Shown here piece after piece: positions 46,654 through 56,846 of a stretch of DNA of 64,000 nucleotides. The stretch's first letter is position 1, and every line of letters begins with the position of its first letter. The notes beneath the pieces are model-generated. The model saw only the letters and a list, made by a program, of their open reading frames with translations. It did not search any database and was not told where the DNA came from. The translations under genes and the position numbers were made by a program. Source of the stretch: Pseudomonas azadiae (lineage in GTDB: Bacteria; Pseudomonadota; Gammaproteobacteria; Pseudomonadales; Pseudomonadaceae). The stretch is from assembly GCF_019145355.1 (NCBI RefSeq), contig NZ_JAHSTY010000001.1, positions 496,001 through 560,000 on the forward strand, given 5' to 3'.

Positions 46654-46695
46654 AAAAAAAGCGCACGCAGCGGCGAGTCCGTGCCCGCGGCGCGC
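46654..46695 (-). terminator. Hairpin with U7 tract between first and second NRPS genes
   Basis: On the minus strand an imperfect GC-rich hairpin (about 46661-46695, stems GCGCGC and GCGG pairing with GCGTGC and CCGC) is followed by seven T at 46660-46654, about 25 bases before the second NRPS start. A second inverted pair (gtctggc/gccagac) lies upstream near 46728-46785. It may act as a partial terminator or attenuator inside the operon. The A-B gap is 182 bases and holds no gene. Confidence 0.45.
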
Positions 46696-46811
46696 AGCCC
46701 GGAAAAACTAAAACATCGGCGCAGCGCTGTCTGGCATGGGAAGCCGGGACAAGTCCCGCTCCGCGCCGCAGCGCCAGACGCTACTGCGCGAGCGCAAAGC
46801 CCTGTGCAGGA

Positions 46812-49800
46812 TCAGATCCGCCGCTTGCGGTTGAGCTGCGGAATGGTGGTCGGCGCGATGTCGACCTTGTGCGTTTGCCGCGAGGATTGCGCCGCCAGTG
46901 CCGCCAGCGTCGGCTGACTGAATAGCGTGCTGGCGTCGACATGCAGCCCGGCCTGCCGCATGCGCGCCACAAGACTCACCGCCAGCAACGAATGCCCGCC
47001 CAACTCGAAGAAGTTGTCGTTGCGCCCGACCTGCTCAATGCCCAGCGTCTCGGCCCAGACGCGCGCCACGGCCTGTTCGATATCGCCCTCGGGCGCCACG
47101 TAGGCGCGGCTGAGCAAGTGTTCGGCGCCGGGGGCTGGAAAGGCCTTGCGATCGATCTTGTCATTGGGCGTCAGCGGCATCGCCGCAAGCCGCACAAAGG
47201 CGGCCGGCGCCATGTACTCCGGCAATTGCTGCAAGACATGCTCACGCAAATGCTCGATGCAAGGCTCAGCGTGGCCGTCGCGCACGGTGAAATACGCTAC
47301 AAGGCGCTCATCGCGCACCAGCACCACGGCCTCGCGCACGGAGACATGCTCAATCAGCCGCGCTTCGATTTCTCCCGGTTCGAGACGCAGACCGCGCAAC
47401 TTCAGCTGAAAGTCGGTGCGGCCGAGAAATTCGAGATTGCCGTCCGCCTGATAACGCACGCGATCGCCGCTGCGATACAAACGGTCCCCCGCCACGAACG
47501 GGCTATCGATAAAGCGTTCGGCCTGTATCCCGGGCAATCCGTGGTAACCACGCGCGACGCCAATGCCGCCAATGTGCAGCTCGCCGCCGACGCCCAATGG
47601 CACCGGCTGATCGTTGCCGTCAAGCACATACAGCCGCGTATTGGCCAGTGCCTTGCCGATCGGTATGACCCGCTCGGGCACCGGATCATGGGGTTCCAGG
47701 GTCCAGGCGGCGCTGTCGACCGTGGTTTCGGTCGGTCCGTAAACGTTATGCAGGCGCACCCACGGCAAGCGTTCGCGCATGGCACGGGCCAAGGCGACGG
47801 TGAGGTCGCCACCCCCACAGAACACGTCGGTAAGGCTGGTGCAGGCACTGACATCGTCCTGTTCAAGGAACTGCTGCAACAGCGCCGGAACGAACTTGAC
47901 CACGCTGATGCGTTGCTCGCGAATCACCTGCGTGACGTAGGCCGAATCGCGGTTGCCATCGGGACGCGCAAGGACCAGCCGCAAACCGGCGCTCAATGGC
48001 CAGAAAATCTCCCACACCGAGCTGTCGAAGCTGAACGGTGCCTTTTGCAACAGCGCGCCATCGGCGGTCGGCGGCCGGATCTGCGAGCCCCAGTGCATCA
48101 GGTTGCAGACACTGCGGTGCTCGATCATCACGCCCTTCGGCGTGCCGGTGGAGCCCGACGTATAGATCATGTAAGCGAGGTTCGACGCACTCAGGCCCGG
48201 CACCTGCAGATTGGCGCTTGGCGCCTCGTCCCAGGTGCTGTGGTCGAGGTCGACCACGGCCACCTCCACTTCGCCCAGTAGACTGCGGGTCGCAGCGTGC
48301 AGCAGCACCGCCACCGGGGCGCTGTCGCGCAACATGAATTGCAGACGCGCCAGCGGGTAATCCGGGTCCAGCGGCACGTAGGCCCCACCGGCCTTGAGAA
48401 TGGCGAGCAGACCGATCACCAGCTCAAGGCTGCGCTCGACACAGATCGCCACGCGTGCATCCGTTTGCACCCCTTGTTCACGCAGGTGATGGGCCAGACG
48501 GTTGGCCTGTTCGTTGAGTTGCCGCCAGGTCAGTTGCGAGTCGCCGGCCTGCAACGCAATCGCATCCGGCTGGCGCTGCACCTGCTGTTCGAACAGCCTG
48601 TGCAGCGGCTGCTCAAGTGGGCATTCGACTGCGGTTGCGTTGAAGCCGGTCAGCAACTGATCTCGCTCTGCCGGTGACAGAACCGGCAGCCGGCTCAACG
48701 GCAGGTCCGCGTCCTGTTCCAGTGCGTCGACCAGGCCGCCCAAGGCCATGTGCATGTAATCACCGATGCGTTGCGCGCCAATGCTGATCACTGCCCTGGC
48801 GGTCAATTGCAAGCCATCGCCGAAATCGTCAACGCTCAGGGTCAACGGGTAGTTGGTGCGTTCCTCGTTAGCGAGGGTTTCGATGCCTTGCCAGTCCGGC
48901 CCTTCGGCATGGCCGAGCTGACGGTCGGTGTGGCGATAGTTGAGCAGCGCACTGAACAGCGGGGTCGGCGCAGCCACGCCACTGCATCGCTGGGCCAGGG
49001 CCAGCGATGCATGTTCATGCCCGAGCAATCGGGTCAAACACTGGTGGGTAGTCTGCACAGCGGTCCGCGCAGCCGCAGCGACATCGACGCGCAACGGCAA
49101 GGAATTGATGAACACCCCGAGTGCGCGGTCGGCGCCGTCGCCGCCCTGCATGCGCCCCATCAAAACCGTGCCGAATACCACTCGTTCCTGCCCCGATGTC
49201 GCCGCCAGCACCTGCGCCCAAGCCAGGTGAACCAGGCTGGCGACGCTGACGCCGAGCCGGCGCGCCTGCTGATGCAGTCGCCCGTCCAGCTCGCCGGCCA
49301 GTTGTTGCCGCGACTCCTCGATACCCCGACCATCGCCTTGTACGTCGCGCAAACCGAACGGCAGCGTCGGTTCGTCGATATCACCGAGCATCTCGCGGAA
49401 AAATTCTTCATGTTCCGCTTCGCTGACGCCCAACCGTGTCTGCGCCACATAATTGCGGTACGGCACCGCTGGCGGCAAAGGCCAGCGCTGCCCGGCAAGG
49501 CTGGCGGTCATTTCTGCGCGTAGCACTTCAAGCGCAATGTGATCGAGCGCAAGGTGATGAAACAGCAACACACCGACAATTCGCGCCTTGGCTGGGTCGC
49601 GGGCAAACATCAAGCGCAGCAGCGGTGCCTGGCTGACGTCGAGGCGGTAACGGCGCGCATCAAAGCGCTGATGCAATTGTTCAAGCACGTCGCCCTGCGC
49701 GGGGTCGATAGTCATTTCCTGCACCGGCAGTTCAGCCTTGCGCAGGACCACCTGTACTGGCGTGACCAGCCCCTCCCAGACCACGGCGGTGCGCAGGATA

Positions 49801-52800
49801 TCGTGACGGGCCATGGCCGCGCGCAACGCGTCGGCGAAGGCTTCGACGCGCTCCAGACTGGCGAAAGCCAGATGCGATTGCAGCAGGTACGGATCACCCT
49901 GCGCGGCAGTGATGTGGTGATAAAGAATGCCGTCCTGCAGCGGCGCCAGCGGATAGATGTCCTGCACATTGGCCGCGCCGCCGGGCACACTGACCACAAT
50001 GCGGTCGAGCGTAGCCTGATCCAGTTCAATCAACGACAACATGTCGGGCCTGATCGTGGCGCAATCGGCCGCAATGCGATTGGCCGGCACCTCGATTTCG
50101 CGCCCGCTGCCGACGGCCGCCGCCAATGCGGCCAGCGTCGGTTGGCCAAACAACACTTGTACATCACAACTCATGCCGAGCTGGCGCATGCGTTCGATGA
50201 GGTTGACCGCCAGCAGCGAGTGCCCGCCCAGCTCGAAGAAATGGTCGTGCCGCCCGACTCGCGTCACCTGCAGTACCTCCTGCCAGATCTGCGCCACTGC
50301 GCGTTCCACTTCGCCCTGCGGTGCCGCATAGTCGCGGCGGACCAGAGCGTCCGGCCCCGGTGCCGGCAAGGCCTTGCGGTCGATTTTGCCATTGGCGGTC
50401 AGCGGCATCGCCGTCAGGCGCACGTACGCTTGCGGCAGCATGGCACTGGCCAGGCGGGCTTGCAGATACGCGTGCAACTCAAGAACATCCACCGGCCGGC
50501 GCTCGCTGAACCACGCCAGCAACTGCCCGTCGCGCGCCAGCACCACCGCTTCCTGAACGGCATCGTGATGACTCAGCGCGGCCTCGACTTCGCCCGGCTC
50601 GACACGTACACCACGGATTTTCACTTGATCATCGCTGCGCCCCTGATATTCCAGCGTGCCATCGGCGCGCCAACGCACCAGGTCGCCGCTGCGATACAGG
50701 CGCGCAGCCGGGTCGTCGCTGAACGGGTCGCGCAAGAAGCGTTCGGCGGTGAGATCCGGGCGATTCAGGTAACCGCGGGCGATACCGACGCCGCCGATGT
50801 ACAGCTCGCCGGTGATGCCGATCGGCAGCGGCCGCTGCTGTTCATCGAGAACGTACACCGTTGCGTTGCTCACGGGTTTGCCGATATGCAGTGCTTGTCC
50901 GGGCTCGACTCTGCCGAACGTGGCAACCACCGTGGCCTCGGTCGGGCCGTAGTTGTTGATGACCTCGAACGACTGCGCGCGGCTGAACCGGCGCAGGCGA
51001 TCACCGCCGATCAACAGCGTGCGCAGGGTCGGATGCTTGAGTCCGCGGCTGAAGAGGTATTCGGCGATGGGCGTCGGCAGGAAACTGACATCCAGTGGTT
51101 GCGAGCACCACCACCCCAGCAGCGCGTCGATGTCTTCGCTGCCGTCATGGGCCGGCGCCAGGTGCAGGGTCGAACCGGCACACAGCGCCGGCCAGACTTC
51201 CCAGGCCATCGCGTCGAAGCCGAATCCGGCGAGGCTGGAAGTGTGCTGGCCGGGGCCGAGGCTGAAAGCCTGACAATGCCAGTCGATGAGGTTGCCCAAA
51301 GCGCGATGTTCGACCATCACACCTTTGGGCAGCCCCGTGGAGCCTGAGGTGTAAATCACGTAGGCGAGGTTCGCCACGGTCAACCCCGCCACCATGGGGT
51401 CGGCATCGCTGCCGGTCGTCCAGTCGCGCAGGTCAAGCTCGATCACCGGCACTTGCAAATGCGGCAAGCGTGAGCGCAAATCACTCTGCGTCAGCACCGC
51501 CAGCGGTGCGCAGTCCGTCAGTAAATAGCTCAAGCGCTCGCTCGGGTGCGCCGGGTCAACCGGCACATAGGCCGCGCCGGCCTTGAGCACACCGAGCAGT
51601 CCCGCCAGCGTATCAAGGCCACGACGGGCGACAACGGCCACGCGGTCATCGGGCTGTACACCGAGTGCAAGCAGATCTCGGGCGAGGGCATTGGCCTGGC
51701 TGTTGAGTTGGGCATAAGTCAATTGCTGCCCTTGATAAACCACAGCGATAGCGTCGGGTTGCTGCGCTGCTTGCGCAGTGAAACGCTGAGCAATTGTCTG
51801 GTCTTGCGGGAAGTCCACTCGCGTGTCGTTCCATTGCTGCAATTGCCTCGATTCGTGCGCTGTGCTGAGGCAGAAATTCGCCGTCGACAACCCCGGCTGC
51901 TCCAGACCTTGCTCGATAATCAACAGCAACCGTGCGCCCAGCGCTTCAACTTCCGTGGCATCAAAGTACGTTTGGTCGTAAACCAGGTGCAGCCAGGCCT
52001 GAGCGTTGAAGCGATTGCTGCGCAGATGGATCGCCAGCGGCGTGGCTTCATGGCCATTGGAGACTTTGAGGGTGCGCGCCGAGGCCGTGCCGTACCGATA
52101 ATCGTGGTCGTCCTGCTCGTACGACACCGACACTTCGAACAGCTGGGCCCGGTCCTCGCGCAGCAGCCCCAGTGCGCGATTCATCTCGCTCAGGGAATAA
52201 CGCTGATGGCGCAGATCCTGCTTCAGTTCAGCTGCGATCGCGCGCACCAAGTGTGCAAATGGCAACTCCTGGGCAAACCCCAAGCGTACCGCGCTGACCT
52301 GGGCGAACAAGCCGAGGGTGGTTTTGAAGCGCGCGCCCGAACGGTTGAGAATTGGCAAGCCCACCACCCACTCGTCCCGTTGCGCCGTACGGCTGAAATA
52401 CACGTGCAATGCCGCCAGCAACACATGGAAAGCCGAAGCACCGAGCTGGCGCGCCGATTGCTGCATACGCTGATGCAGCAACGCGGGCATGGCTTGCACA
52501 TGCGCCTGTGAGGGTCTTGTGCCTTGGCAGGCACCCTGACGATACCGCGGTAGCAGCAGCGGCTCCGGCGGCGAACGGTACTTGTCGAGCCAGTAACCGC
52601 GGTCGCGAGCGTGCCGATTCGAGCGCTGATAGCGTGTGTCGTCGGCAATGAAATCGACATAGGACGGTGCCGAGATCGACGGTGATTGCCCCTCGCTCAG
52701 CGTGCTGTAGATTTCACCCAGCGACTTGAGCATCTGGCCAAAGCCCCAGCCGTCGAGAATCAAGTGATGGGCCTGGGTCGCCAGCCAGTGACGCTCATCA

Positions 52801-53231
52801 TCCAGACGAATCAGGCAAAAACGAAACAATGGCTGGCCGTCCAGGCGATAGATCTGCTCCATCTGCTGTTGCACCAATGCCCGGGCCGCTGCTTGCGCTT
52901 CGTCATGCCCGCGAAGATCAAACAGCGGCATCCCCACCGCCATCGTCCGTGCAAAAGTTTGCAGGGGCATGCCATCAGCGCCAGCGCCCGGCAGCAAGAC
53001 AGTGCGCAGCGCGTCGTTGCTCGCGACCAGAGAGGCCAGCGCCGCCTGCATCAGGGCCTGATCCAGCGGGCCATCCAACTCTACGTATCCACCAATGTTG
53101 TACAGCGGTGAATCACCGCGACTGAGTTGATCCAGCCAGATATCCCGTTGGGCGGCGGTCAGCGCAAAGGTTTCGCAAAGCGCGGACAGTTCGTCCGCTG
53201 CGGGAGCAGAAGTGGGCTGCATAAGATCCAT
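46812..53231 (-). CDS. Lipopeptide NRPS, first subunit: starter module 1 and module 2
   Basis: This 2139-residue synthetase starts the lipopeptide. Order: starter condensation domain (about 20-450, HHLILDG), A1 (about 470-980), T1 (LGGHSLL near 1002), C2 (about 1050-1490, HHLALDH near 1227, dual C/E motif HHITAAQGD), A2 (about 1510-2030), T2 (near 2079). The N-terminal C domain differs clearly from all others in the locus, as expected for one that joins a 3-hydroxy fatty acyl group to the first amino acid; no acyl ligase is present, so acyl-CoA comes from metabolism. Codes: A1 DAWFLGNVVK (Leu), A2 DSWKFGVVDK (acidic or amide; Glu most likely, Asp or Gln possible). The Met at 53231 lacks a strong ribosome binding site, and Met4 (53222) is an alternative. 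It is divergent from the luxR at 53689. Confidence 0.95.
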   Translation of the reverse strand: MDLMQPTSAPAADELSALCETFALTAAQRDIWLDQLSRGDSPLYNIGGYVELDGPLDQALMQAALASLVASNDALRTVLLPGAGADGMPLQTFARTMAVGMPLFDLRGHDEAQAAARALVQQQMEQIYRLDGQPLFRFCLIRLDDERHWLATQAHHLILDGWGFGQMLKSLGEIYSTLSEGQSPSISAPSYVDFIADDTRYQRSNRHARDRGYWLDKYRSPPEPLLLPRYRQGACQGTRPSQAHVQAMPALLHQRMQQSARQLGASAFHVLLAALHVYFSRTAQRDEWVVGLPILNRSGARFKTTLGLFAQVSAVRLGFAQELPFAHLVRAIAAELKQDLRHQRYSLSEMNRALGLLREDRAQLFEVSVSYEQDDHDYRYGTASARTLKVSNGHEATPLAIHLRSNRFNAQAWLHLVYDQTYFDATEVEALGARLLLIIEQGLEQPGLSTANFCLSTAHESRQLQQWNDTRVDFPQDQTIAQRFTAQAAQQPDAIAVVYQGQQLTYAQLNSQANALARDLLALGVQPDDRVAVVARRGLDTLAGLLGVLKAGAAYVPVDPAHPSERLSYLLTDCAPLAVLTQSDLRSRLPHLQVPVIELDLRDWTTGSDADPMVAGLTVANLAYVIYTSGSTGLPKGVMVEHRALGNLIDWHCQAFSLGPGQHTSSLAGFGFDAMAWEVWPALCAGSTLHLAPAHDGSEDIDALLGWWCSQPLDVSFLPTPIAEYLFSRGLKHPTLRTLLIGGDRLRRFSRAQSFEVINNYGPTEATVVATFGRVEPGQALHIGKPVSNATVYVLDEQQRPLPIGITGELYIGGVGIARGYLNRPDLTAERFLRDPFSDDPAARLYRSGDLVRWRADGTLEYQGRSDDQVKIRGVRVEPGEVEAALSHHDAVQEAVVLARDGQLLAWFSERRPVDVLELHAYLQARLASAMLPQAYVRLTAMPLTANGKIDRKALPAPGPDALVRRDYAAPQGEVERAVAQIWQEVLQVTRVGRHDHFFELGGHSLLAVNLIERMRQLGMSCDVQVLFGQPTLAALAAAVGSGREIEVPANRIAADCATIRPDMLSLIELDQATLDRIVVSVPGGAANVQDIYPLAPLQDGILYHHITAAQGDPYLLQSHLAFASLERVEAFADALRAAMARHDILRTAVVWEGLVTPVQVVLRKAELPVQEMTIDPAQGDVLEQLHQRFDARRYRLDVSQAPLLRLMFARDPAKARIVGVLLFHHLALDHIALEVLRAEMTASLAGQRWPLPPAVPYRNYVAQTRLGVSEAEHEEFFREMLGDIDEPTLPFGLRDVQGDGRGIEESRQQLAGELDGRLHQQARRLGVSVASLVHLAWAQVLAATSGQERVVFGTVLMGRMQGGDGADRALGVFINSLPLRVDVAAAARTAVQTTHQCLTRLLGHEHASLALAQRCSGVAAPTPLFSALLNYRHTDRQLGHAEGPDWQGIETLANEERTNYPLTLSVDDFGDGLQLTARAVISIGAQRIGDYMHMALGGLVDALEQDADLPLSRLPVLSPAERDQLLTGFNATAVECPLEQPLHRLFEQQVQRQPDAIALQAGDSQLTWRQLNEQANRLAHHLREQGVQTDARVAICVERSLELVIGLLAILKAGGAYVPLDPDYPLARLQFMLRDSAPVAVLLHAATRSLLGEVEVAVVDLDHSTWDEAPSANLQVPGLSASNLAYMIYTSGSTGTPKGVMIEHRSVCNLMHWGSQIRPPTADGALLQKAPFSFDSSVWEIFWPLSAGLRLVLARPDGNRDSAYVTQVIREQRISVVKFVPALLQQFLEQDDVSACTSLTDVFCGGGDLTVALARAMRERLPWVRLHNVYGPTETTVDSAAWTLEPHDPVPERVIPIGKALANTRLYVLDGNDQPVPLGVGGELHIGGIGVARGYHGLPGIQAERFIDSPFVAGDRLYRSGDRVRYQADGNLEFLGRTDFQLKLRGLRLEPGEIEARLIEHVSVREAVVLVRDERLVAYFTVRDGHAEPCIEHLREHVLQQLPEYMAPAAFVRLAAMPLTPNDKIDRKAFPAPGAEHLLSRAYVAPEGDIEQAVARVWAETLGIEQVGRNDNFFELGGHSLLAVSLVARMRQAGLHVDASTLFSQPTLAALAAQSSRQTHKVDIAPTTIPQLNRKRRI

Positions 53232-53688
53232 CTCATGTGATTTGCCGGTTATTCAAGCATCGGCTCTGTTTCTGGCATGACACCTGAAACCCGGACAAGC
53301 GCAGCGCGCCCCTGCCCCGCTCGCCCTGGAAGCCGTCCTGGGGCGCGCCTTTGCCGGTTCGCTGAGGAAACGACTGAAACATCTGTAGGAAAAACGCCAT
53401 GGTTCAGTAGTGTTTTTCGCTAAGTCGTCGTCGGAGCAACGACCTCATCTGCCGACAGCCCGGGCGTTTGGCGCGACCCGCACGTCATTAACGCCATTTA
53501 ACGCAAGCGTCTGCGGCGGGCATCCCAGCGGGAATAGTGGCACTTTGTGTCCCTGTTTTCCGCTACAGACGAAGGGCACGCGCCTAGATTAAATTTCGCT
53601 CGATCAGTTCAAGGAGAGGATTGCGCGATGGCTTTTGCGTGAGCGGCAGACGAAGCGGTGATGACTCTGAACCAGGGATGAGAAGGAC
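53232..53688. promoter_or_regulatory. Divergent regulatory region between NRPS and luxR-nodT genes
   Basis: This 457-base region should hold the promoters of both the synthetase operon and the upstream luxR. It contains a perfect inverted repeat GCGCGCCCC/GGGGCGCGC at 53304-53312 and 53340-53348 with a 27-base spacer, within what would be the leader of the first NRPS gene. I see no gene and could not identify a certain lux-box. Confidence 0.5.
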
Positions 53689-54483
53689 ATGAATCTGACC
53701 GGTTGTATTCGCAACATGGAAAACCCGCATTTCTACTGGCAACTCGGAGAGCTGATAGCCAGCATCGGCGACGATCATTTCGCCAGCAATATGTTCCAGT
53801 TGGTTGACACGCTGGTGCCGGTCAACCGCCTCGACCTCAGTGAATGGACATTGGACGAGCGCCAGGCCAGCGTGCTCGAGATCAAGCCACTGGGCAGTGC
53901 GGGCCTCCCCCCCGCCGGCAACTGCAACTCAGCGATCGAGCGGCCTCGCGATCATCCGCTCCTGCAGAAAATGATCAAGATGAACGACTCGCTGCTGATT
54001 CAGCTGAAAGCGTCCCTGTTGCCGCGCCATCCGCAACACGGCGTGCATCAGTGCAATCTGGTGTCGCGTACCTCCAATCGCCGTTGCGTGATTTCGGTGT
54101 ACCGGCCGCATACCCAACGGGTCTTTTCCCTTCCGGAGCTGGCGTTTCTCAAGAGTCTGTCCGACACCTTGCTGCCGCTGATCGAACGGCATGCACAGAT
54201 GACCCGGCAAAGACTCGCCCGGCAGCCTCGCCCGGCGCCGGCCGAGTCGGACCAAGCGCCACTCGCGCAAATCTTCGATGACCGGCTGGCGCTGAGCGAT
54301 ATCGTCCTCTCGGCCCGCGAGAAAGAAGTCTGCCTGGGCCTGCTGACCGGCGCCACCGTGCCGCAAACGGCGGAAAAACTGCGGGTCAAGAACAGCTCGA
54401 TCGAGACTTATCTCAAGCGTGCCGCGGCCAAGCTTGGGGTCAGCGGGCGCCATGGACTGGCCAAATGGATGGCCGGGGCTTGA
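53689..54483 (+). CDS. LuxR-family regulator at the upstream edge of the lipopeptide cluster
   Basis: This 264-residue regulator has a C-terminal LuxR-type helix-turn-helix ([48 protein letters not shown]). The N-terminal domain ([22 protein letters not shown]) is of the kind found in the non-AHL LuxR proteins that flank Pseudomonas lipopeptide synthetase genes. It is divergent from the first NRPS gene and lies 47 bases upstream of the outer membrane factor gene, with which it may be co-transcribed. ATG 53689 has GAGAAGG close upstream; the spacing is short but acceptable. It resembles the cluster's other LuxR at 21455 throughout, so both probably arose from one ancestor. It likely activates the synthetase operon. 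Confidence 0.9.
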   Translation: MNLTGCIRNMENPHFYWQLGELIASIGDDHFASNMFQLVDTLVPVNRLDLSEWTLDERQASVLEIKPLGSAGLPPAGNCNSAIERPRDHPLLQKMIKMNDSLLIQLKASLLPRHPQHGVHQCNLVSRTSNRRCVISVYRPHTQRVFSLPELAFLKSLSDTLLPLIERHAQMTRQRLARQPRPAPAESDQAPLAQIFDDRLALSDIVLSAREKEVCLGLLTGATVPQTAEKLRVKNSSIETYLKRAAAKLGVSGRHGLAKWMAGA

Positions 54484-54530
54484 ACTCATCTCGATCTCTA
54501 CCGTGTCTGCGACTGAAAGGTGGCTGTGTC

Positions 54531-55925
54531 ATGACTGCGTTACGCCTTTCCCCGCTATCGGCGGTGGCGCTGATGGTCGGGTGTTCGTTGATTCCGGATT
54601 ATCAGCGTCCGTCATCGCCAAGTGCCGCGCAGTACTCGATTGCAACGCAGCCAGCCACGCGCCGCGAAGACTGGCGCACGCTGTTCAACGACCCGGCCAT
54701 GGAGCAACTGATCGAAACTGCCCTGGTCAATAACCGCGACCTGCGTGTGGCGGCGCTGAACGTTCAGGCGTTCCAGGCGCAATACCGCATTCAACGCGCC
54801 GACCTGCTACCGGCGGTGTCGGCCAACGTTAACCAGTCGCGCCAACGCATGCCGCCCAGCATCACCGGCGGCCAGGCGCAGATCACCTCGGCGTATGCGG
54901 TCAATCTTGGCTTCAGCGCCTATGAGCTGGATTTCTTCGGCCGGGTGCGCAGCCTCAGCGAGCAAGCCTTGCAGGGTTGGCTGGCCACCGAACACGCGCG
55001 GCGCAGTGCCGAGTTGACCCTGGTGGCGAACGTTGCCAATGCCTACCTGACGTGGCGCGCCGATCAGCAACTGCTTGAACTGAGCCAGAACACGCTCGCC
55101 GCCGACGAACAGAGCCTGCGCCTGACCACGCGCAACCGCGAGGCTGGCAAGTCCTCGGGGCTGGAGCAGGCCCAGGCGCGGACCCGCGTCGACAGTACGC
55201 GGGTCAATGTGGCGCGCTACCAGCGGCTGGTCGCACAGGACCTGAACAGCCTGACGCTGCTGGTCGGTGCGCCGATTTCAGCGCAATTGCCGGCGCTTCC
55301 TCTGGCCAGCGAACGGGTGCCGCCTGTTCCGGCCGGGCTGCCGTCGGACCTGTTGCAACGGCGTCCGGACATTCTCCAGGCCGAATACCGGCTCAAAGCC
55401 GCCAACGCTAATATTGGTGCAGCGCGCGCGGCGTTTTTCCCCAGTATGAGCCTGACTGCCAATGCTGGCACTGCCAGTCGCGATCTGTCGGGATTGTTTA
55501 ACGCGGGCTCCGGCGCGTGGACATTCCAGCCACAGATCAGCCTGCCGATTTTCAATGCCGGCGCCCTGCGCGCGAGCCTGGATTACGCGAAGTTGCAGAA
55601 AGACGTCGCCATCGCCGAGTATGAACAGGCGATTCAGACAGCATTTCAGGAAGTCGCCGACGGACTGGCGGCGCGCAGCACCTATGAGCAGCAACTGCAA
55701 GCCCAAGGCGATTTGGTGCAGGCCACCCAGGACTACTACAACCTGGCCCGCAACCGTTACCGCAACGGCGTCGACAGCAGCCTGACGTTTCTTGATGCGC
55801 AGCGTTCACTGTTCACTTCGCAACAAGGTTTGATCAGCGACCGCCTGGCGCAGCTGATGGCCGAGGTCAATCTTTACACCGCGTTGGGTGGTGGCTGGCA
55901 AGCTGATGAGCCGGCCGCGCGGTGA
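54531..55925 (+). CDS. Outer membrane efflux lipoprotein (OprM/NodT family)
   Basis: This 464-residue outer membrane channel is of the TolC-like RND/ABC family. The signal peptide ends in the lipobox LMVGC (Cys near residue 18), so it is lipid-anchored. Two repeats of the outer-membrane-efflux fold follow, with marks such as [64 protein letters not shown] and [13 protein letters not shown] [11 protein letters not shown]. The frame is open 22 codons upstream, but ATG 54531 has AAAGGTGG upstream and begins a proper signal. Together with MacA and MacB at the other end of the cluster it should form the tripartite lipopeptide exporter. NodT genes upstream of the first synthetase are usual in viscosin-like loci. 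Confidence 0.93.
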   Translation: MTALRLSPLSAVALMVGCSLIPDYQRPSSPSAAQYSIATQPATRREDWRTLFNDPAMEQLIETALVNNRDLRVAALNVQAFQAQYRIQRADLLPAVSANVNQSRQRMPPSITGGQAQITSAYAVNLGFSAYELDFFGRVRSLSEQALQGWLATEHARRSAELTLVANVANAYLTWRADQQLLELSQNTLAADEQSLRLTTRNREAGKSSGLEQAQARTRVDSTRVNVARYQRLVAQDLNSLTLLVGAPISAQLPALPLASERVPPVPAGLPSDLLQRRPDILQAEYRLKAANANIGAARAAFFPSMSLTANAGTASRDLSGLFNAGSGAWTFQPQISLPIFNAGALRASLDYAKLQKDVAIAEYEQAIQTAFQEVADGLAARSTYEQQLQAQGDLVQATQDYYNLARNRYRNGVDSSLTFLDAQRSLFTSQQGLISDRLAQLMAEVNLYTALGGGWQADEPAAR

Positions 55926-56076
55926 TCTTCGGTCACAGCACCTACAGAACCTGATCCGCTTCGGGCTCCAGCGCAACCACTGTCGCGACCTGGGGGATGC
56001 CGAAAGGAATGTGCGCTCAAGGACTCGAGGGTTTTAAGAAGCGCGCAGAAAGTCAAAATACTTTTCTTTGGACGAA

Positions 56077-56108
56077 AAAAATGGACCTCTTTTCAGAGGT
56101 CCATTTTT
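56077..56108. terminator. Bidirectional terminator between nodT-type gene and tRNA-Gly
   Basis: A perfect 14-bp stem (AAAAATGGACCTCT-type arms at 56077-56090 and 56095-56108) with a 4-base loop is flanked by A and T runs. It ends just 6 bases beyond the 3' end of the tRNA-Gly gene (minus strand) and 150 bases after the nodT-type stop. Bases 55926-56076 show no feature. Confidence 0.9.
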
Positions 56109-56114
56109 AAAGTT

Positions 56115-56190
<76 letters not shown>

Positions 56191-56253
56191 GTCTTGGTGG
56201 TGCGCATTCTATAGAATTATCAGAACGCGTCAACACCTTGATTCAAAAAAGTT

Positions 56254-56814
56254 TTATTTCTTTTCAACCGTCGTGCGCAGGTGAGGCCAGGCGGCGCGCA
56301 GATACTGCAGCATGGACCACAGGGTCAGGCCTGCGGCGATCAGGAGCAAGGCGTAGCCGGTGAGGACCCAGAACGAGAAGTCCGACGGGTTGGCCAGCAA
56401 GATGACCAGTGCGAGCATTTGCGCGGCGGTTTTCCATTTGCCCATGTTCGACACGGCGACATGGGCGCGGGCGCCGATTTCGGCCATCCACTCGCGCAGC
56501 GCCGAGACGACGATCTCGCGGCCGATGATCACCGCGGCCGGCAGGGTCAGCCACAGGTTGCCGTGTTCCTGCACCAGCAGCACCAGGGCGACGGCGACCA
56601 TGAGCTTGTCGGCCACCGGGTCCAGGAATGCGCCGAATGGCGTGCTTTGTTCCAGGCGGCGCGCCAGGTAGCCGTCGAGCCAGTCGGTGGCGGCCGCGAA
56701 GGCGAACACGGAACTGGAGGCCACGTAGCTCCATTCGTACGGCAAATAGAACAACAGGATGAAAATGGGAATAAGCAGGACGCGTAGAACGGTGATCAGA
56801 TTAGGAATATTCAT
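56254..56814 (-). CDS. pgsA: CDP-diacylglycerol-glycerol-3-phosphate 3-phosphatidyltransferase
   Basis: This 186-residue integral membrane enzyme makes phosphatidylglycerol phosphate, the committed step to phosphatidylglycerol and cardiolipin. The CDP-alcohol phosphatidyltransferase signature DG-x2-AR-x8-G-x3-D-x3-D is complete ([20 protein letters not shown] then VAD). About five hydrophobic helices are visible. ATG 56814 ([16 protein letters not shown]) is the usual start; a GTG at 56820 is also in frame. The gene lies 32 bases after uvrC in the conserved gacA-uvrC-pgsA order. Confidence 0.97.
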   Translation of the reverse strand: MNIPNLITVLRVLLIPIFILLFYLPYEWSYVASSSVFAFAAATDWLDGYLARRLEQSTPFGAFLDPVADKLMVAVALVLLVQEHGNLWLTLPAAVIIGREIVVSALREWMAEIGARAHVAVSNMGKWKTAAQMLALVILLANPSDFSFWVLTGYALLLIAAGLTLWSMLQYLRAAWPHLRTTVEKK

Positions 56815-56846
56815 CGGCACAACTGGCTACGAGGTGGAAAGGCATT

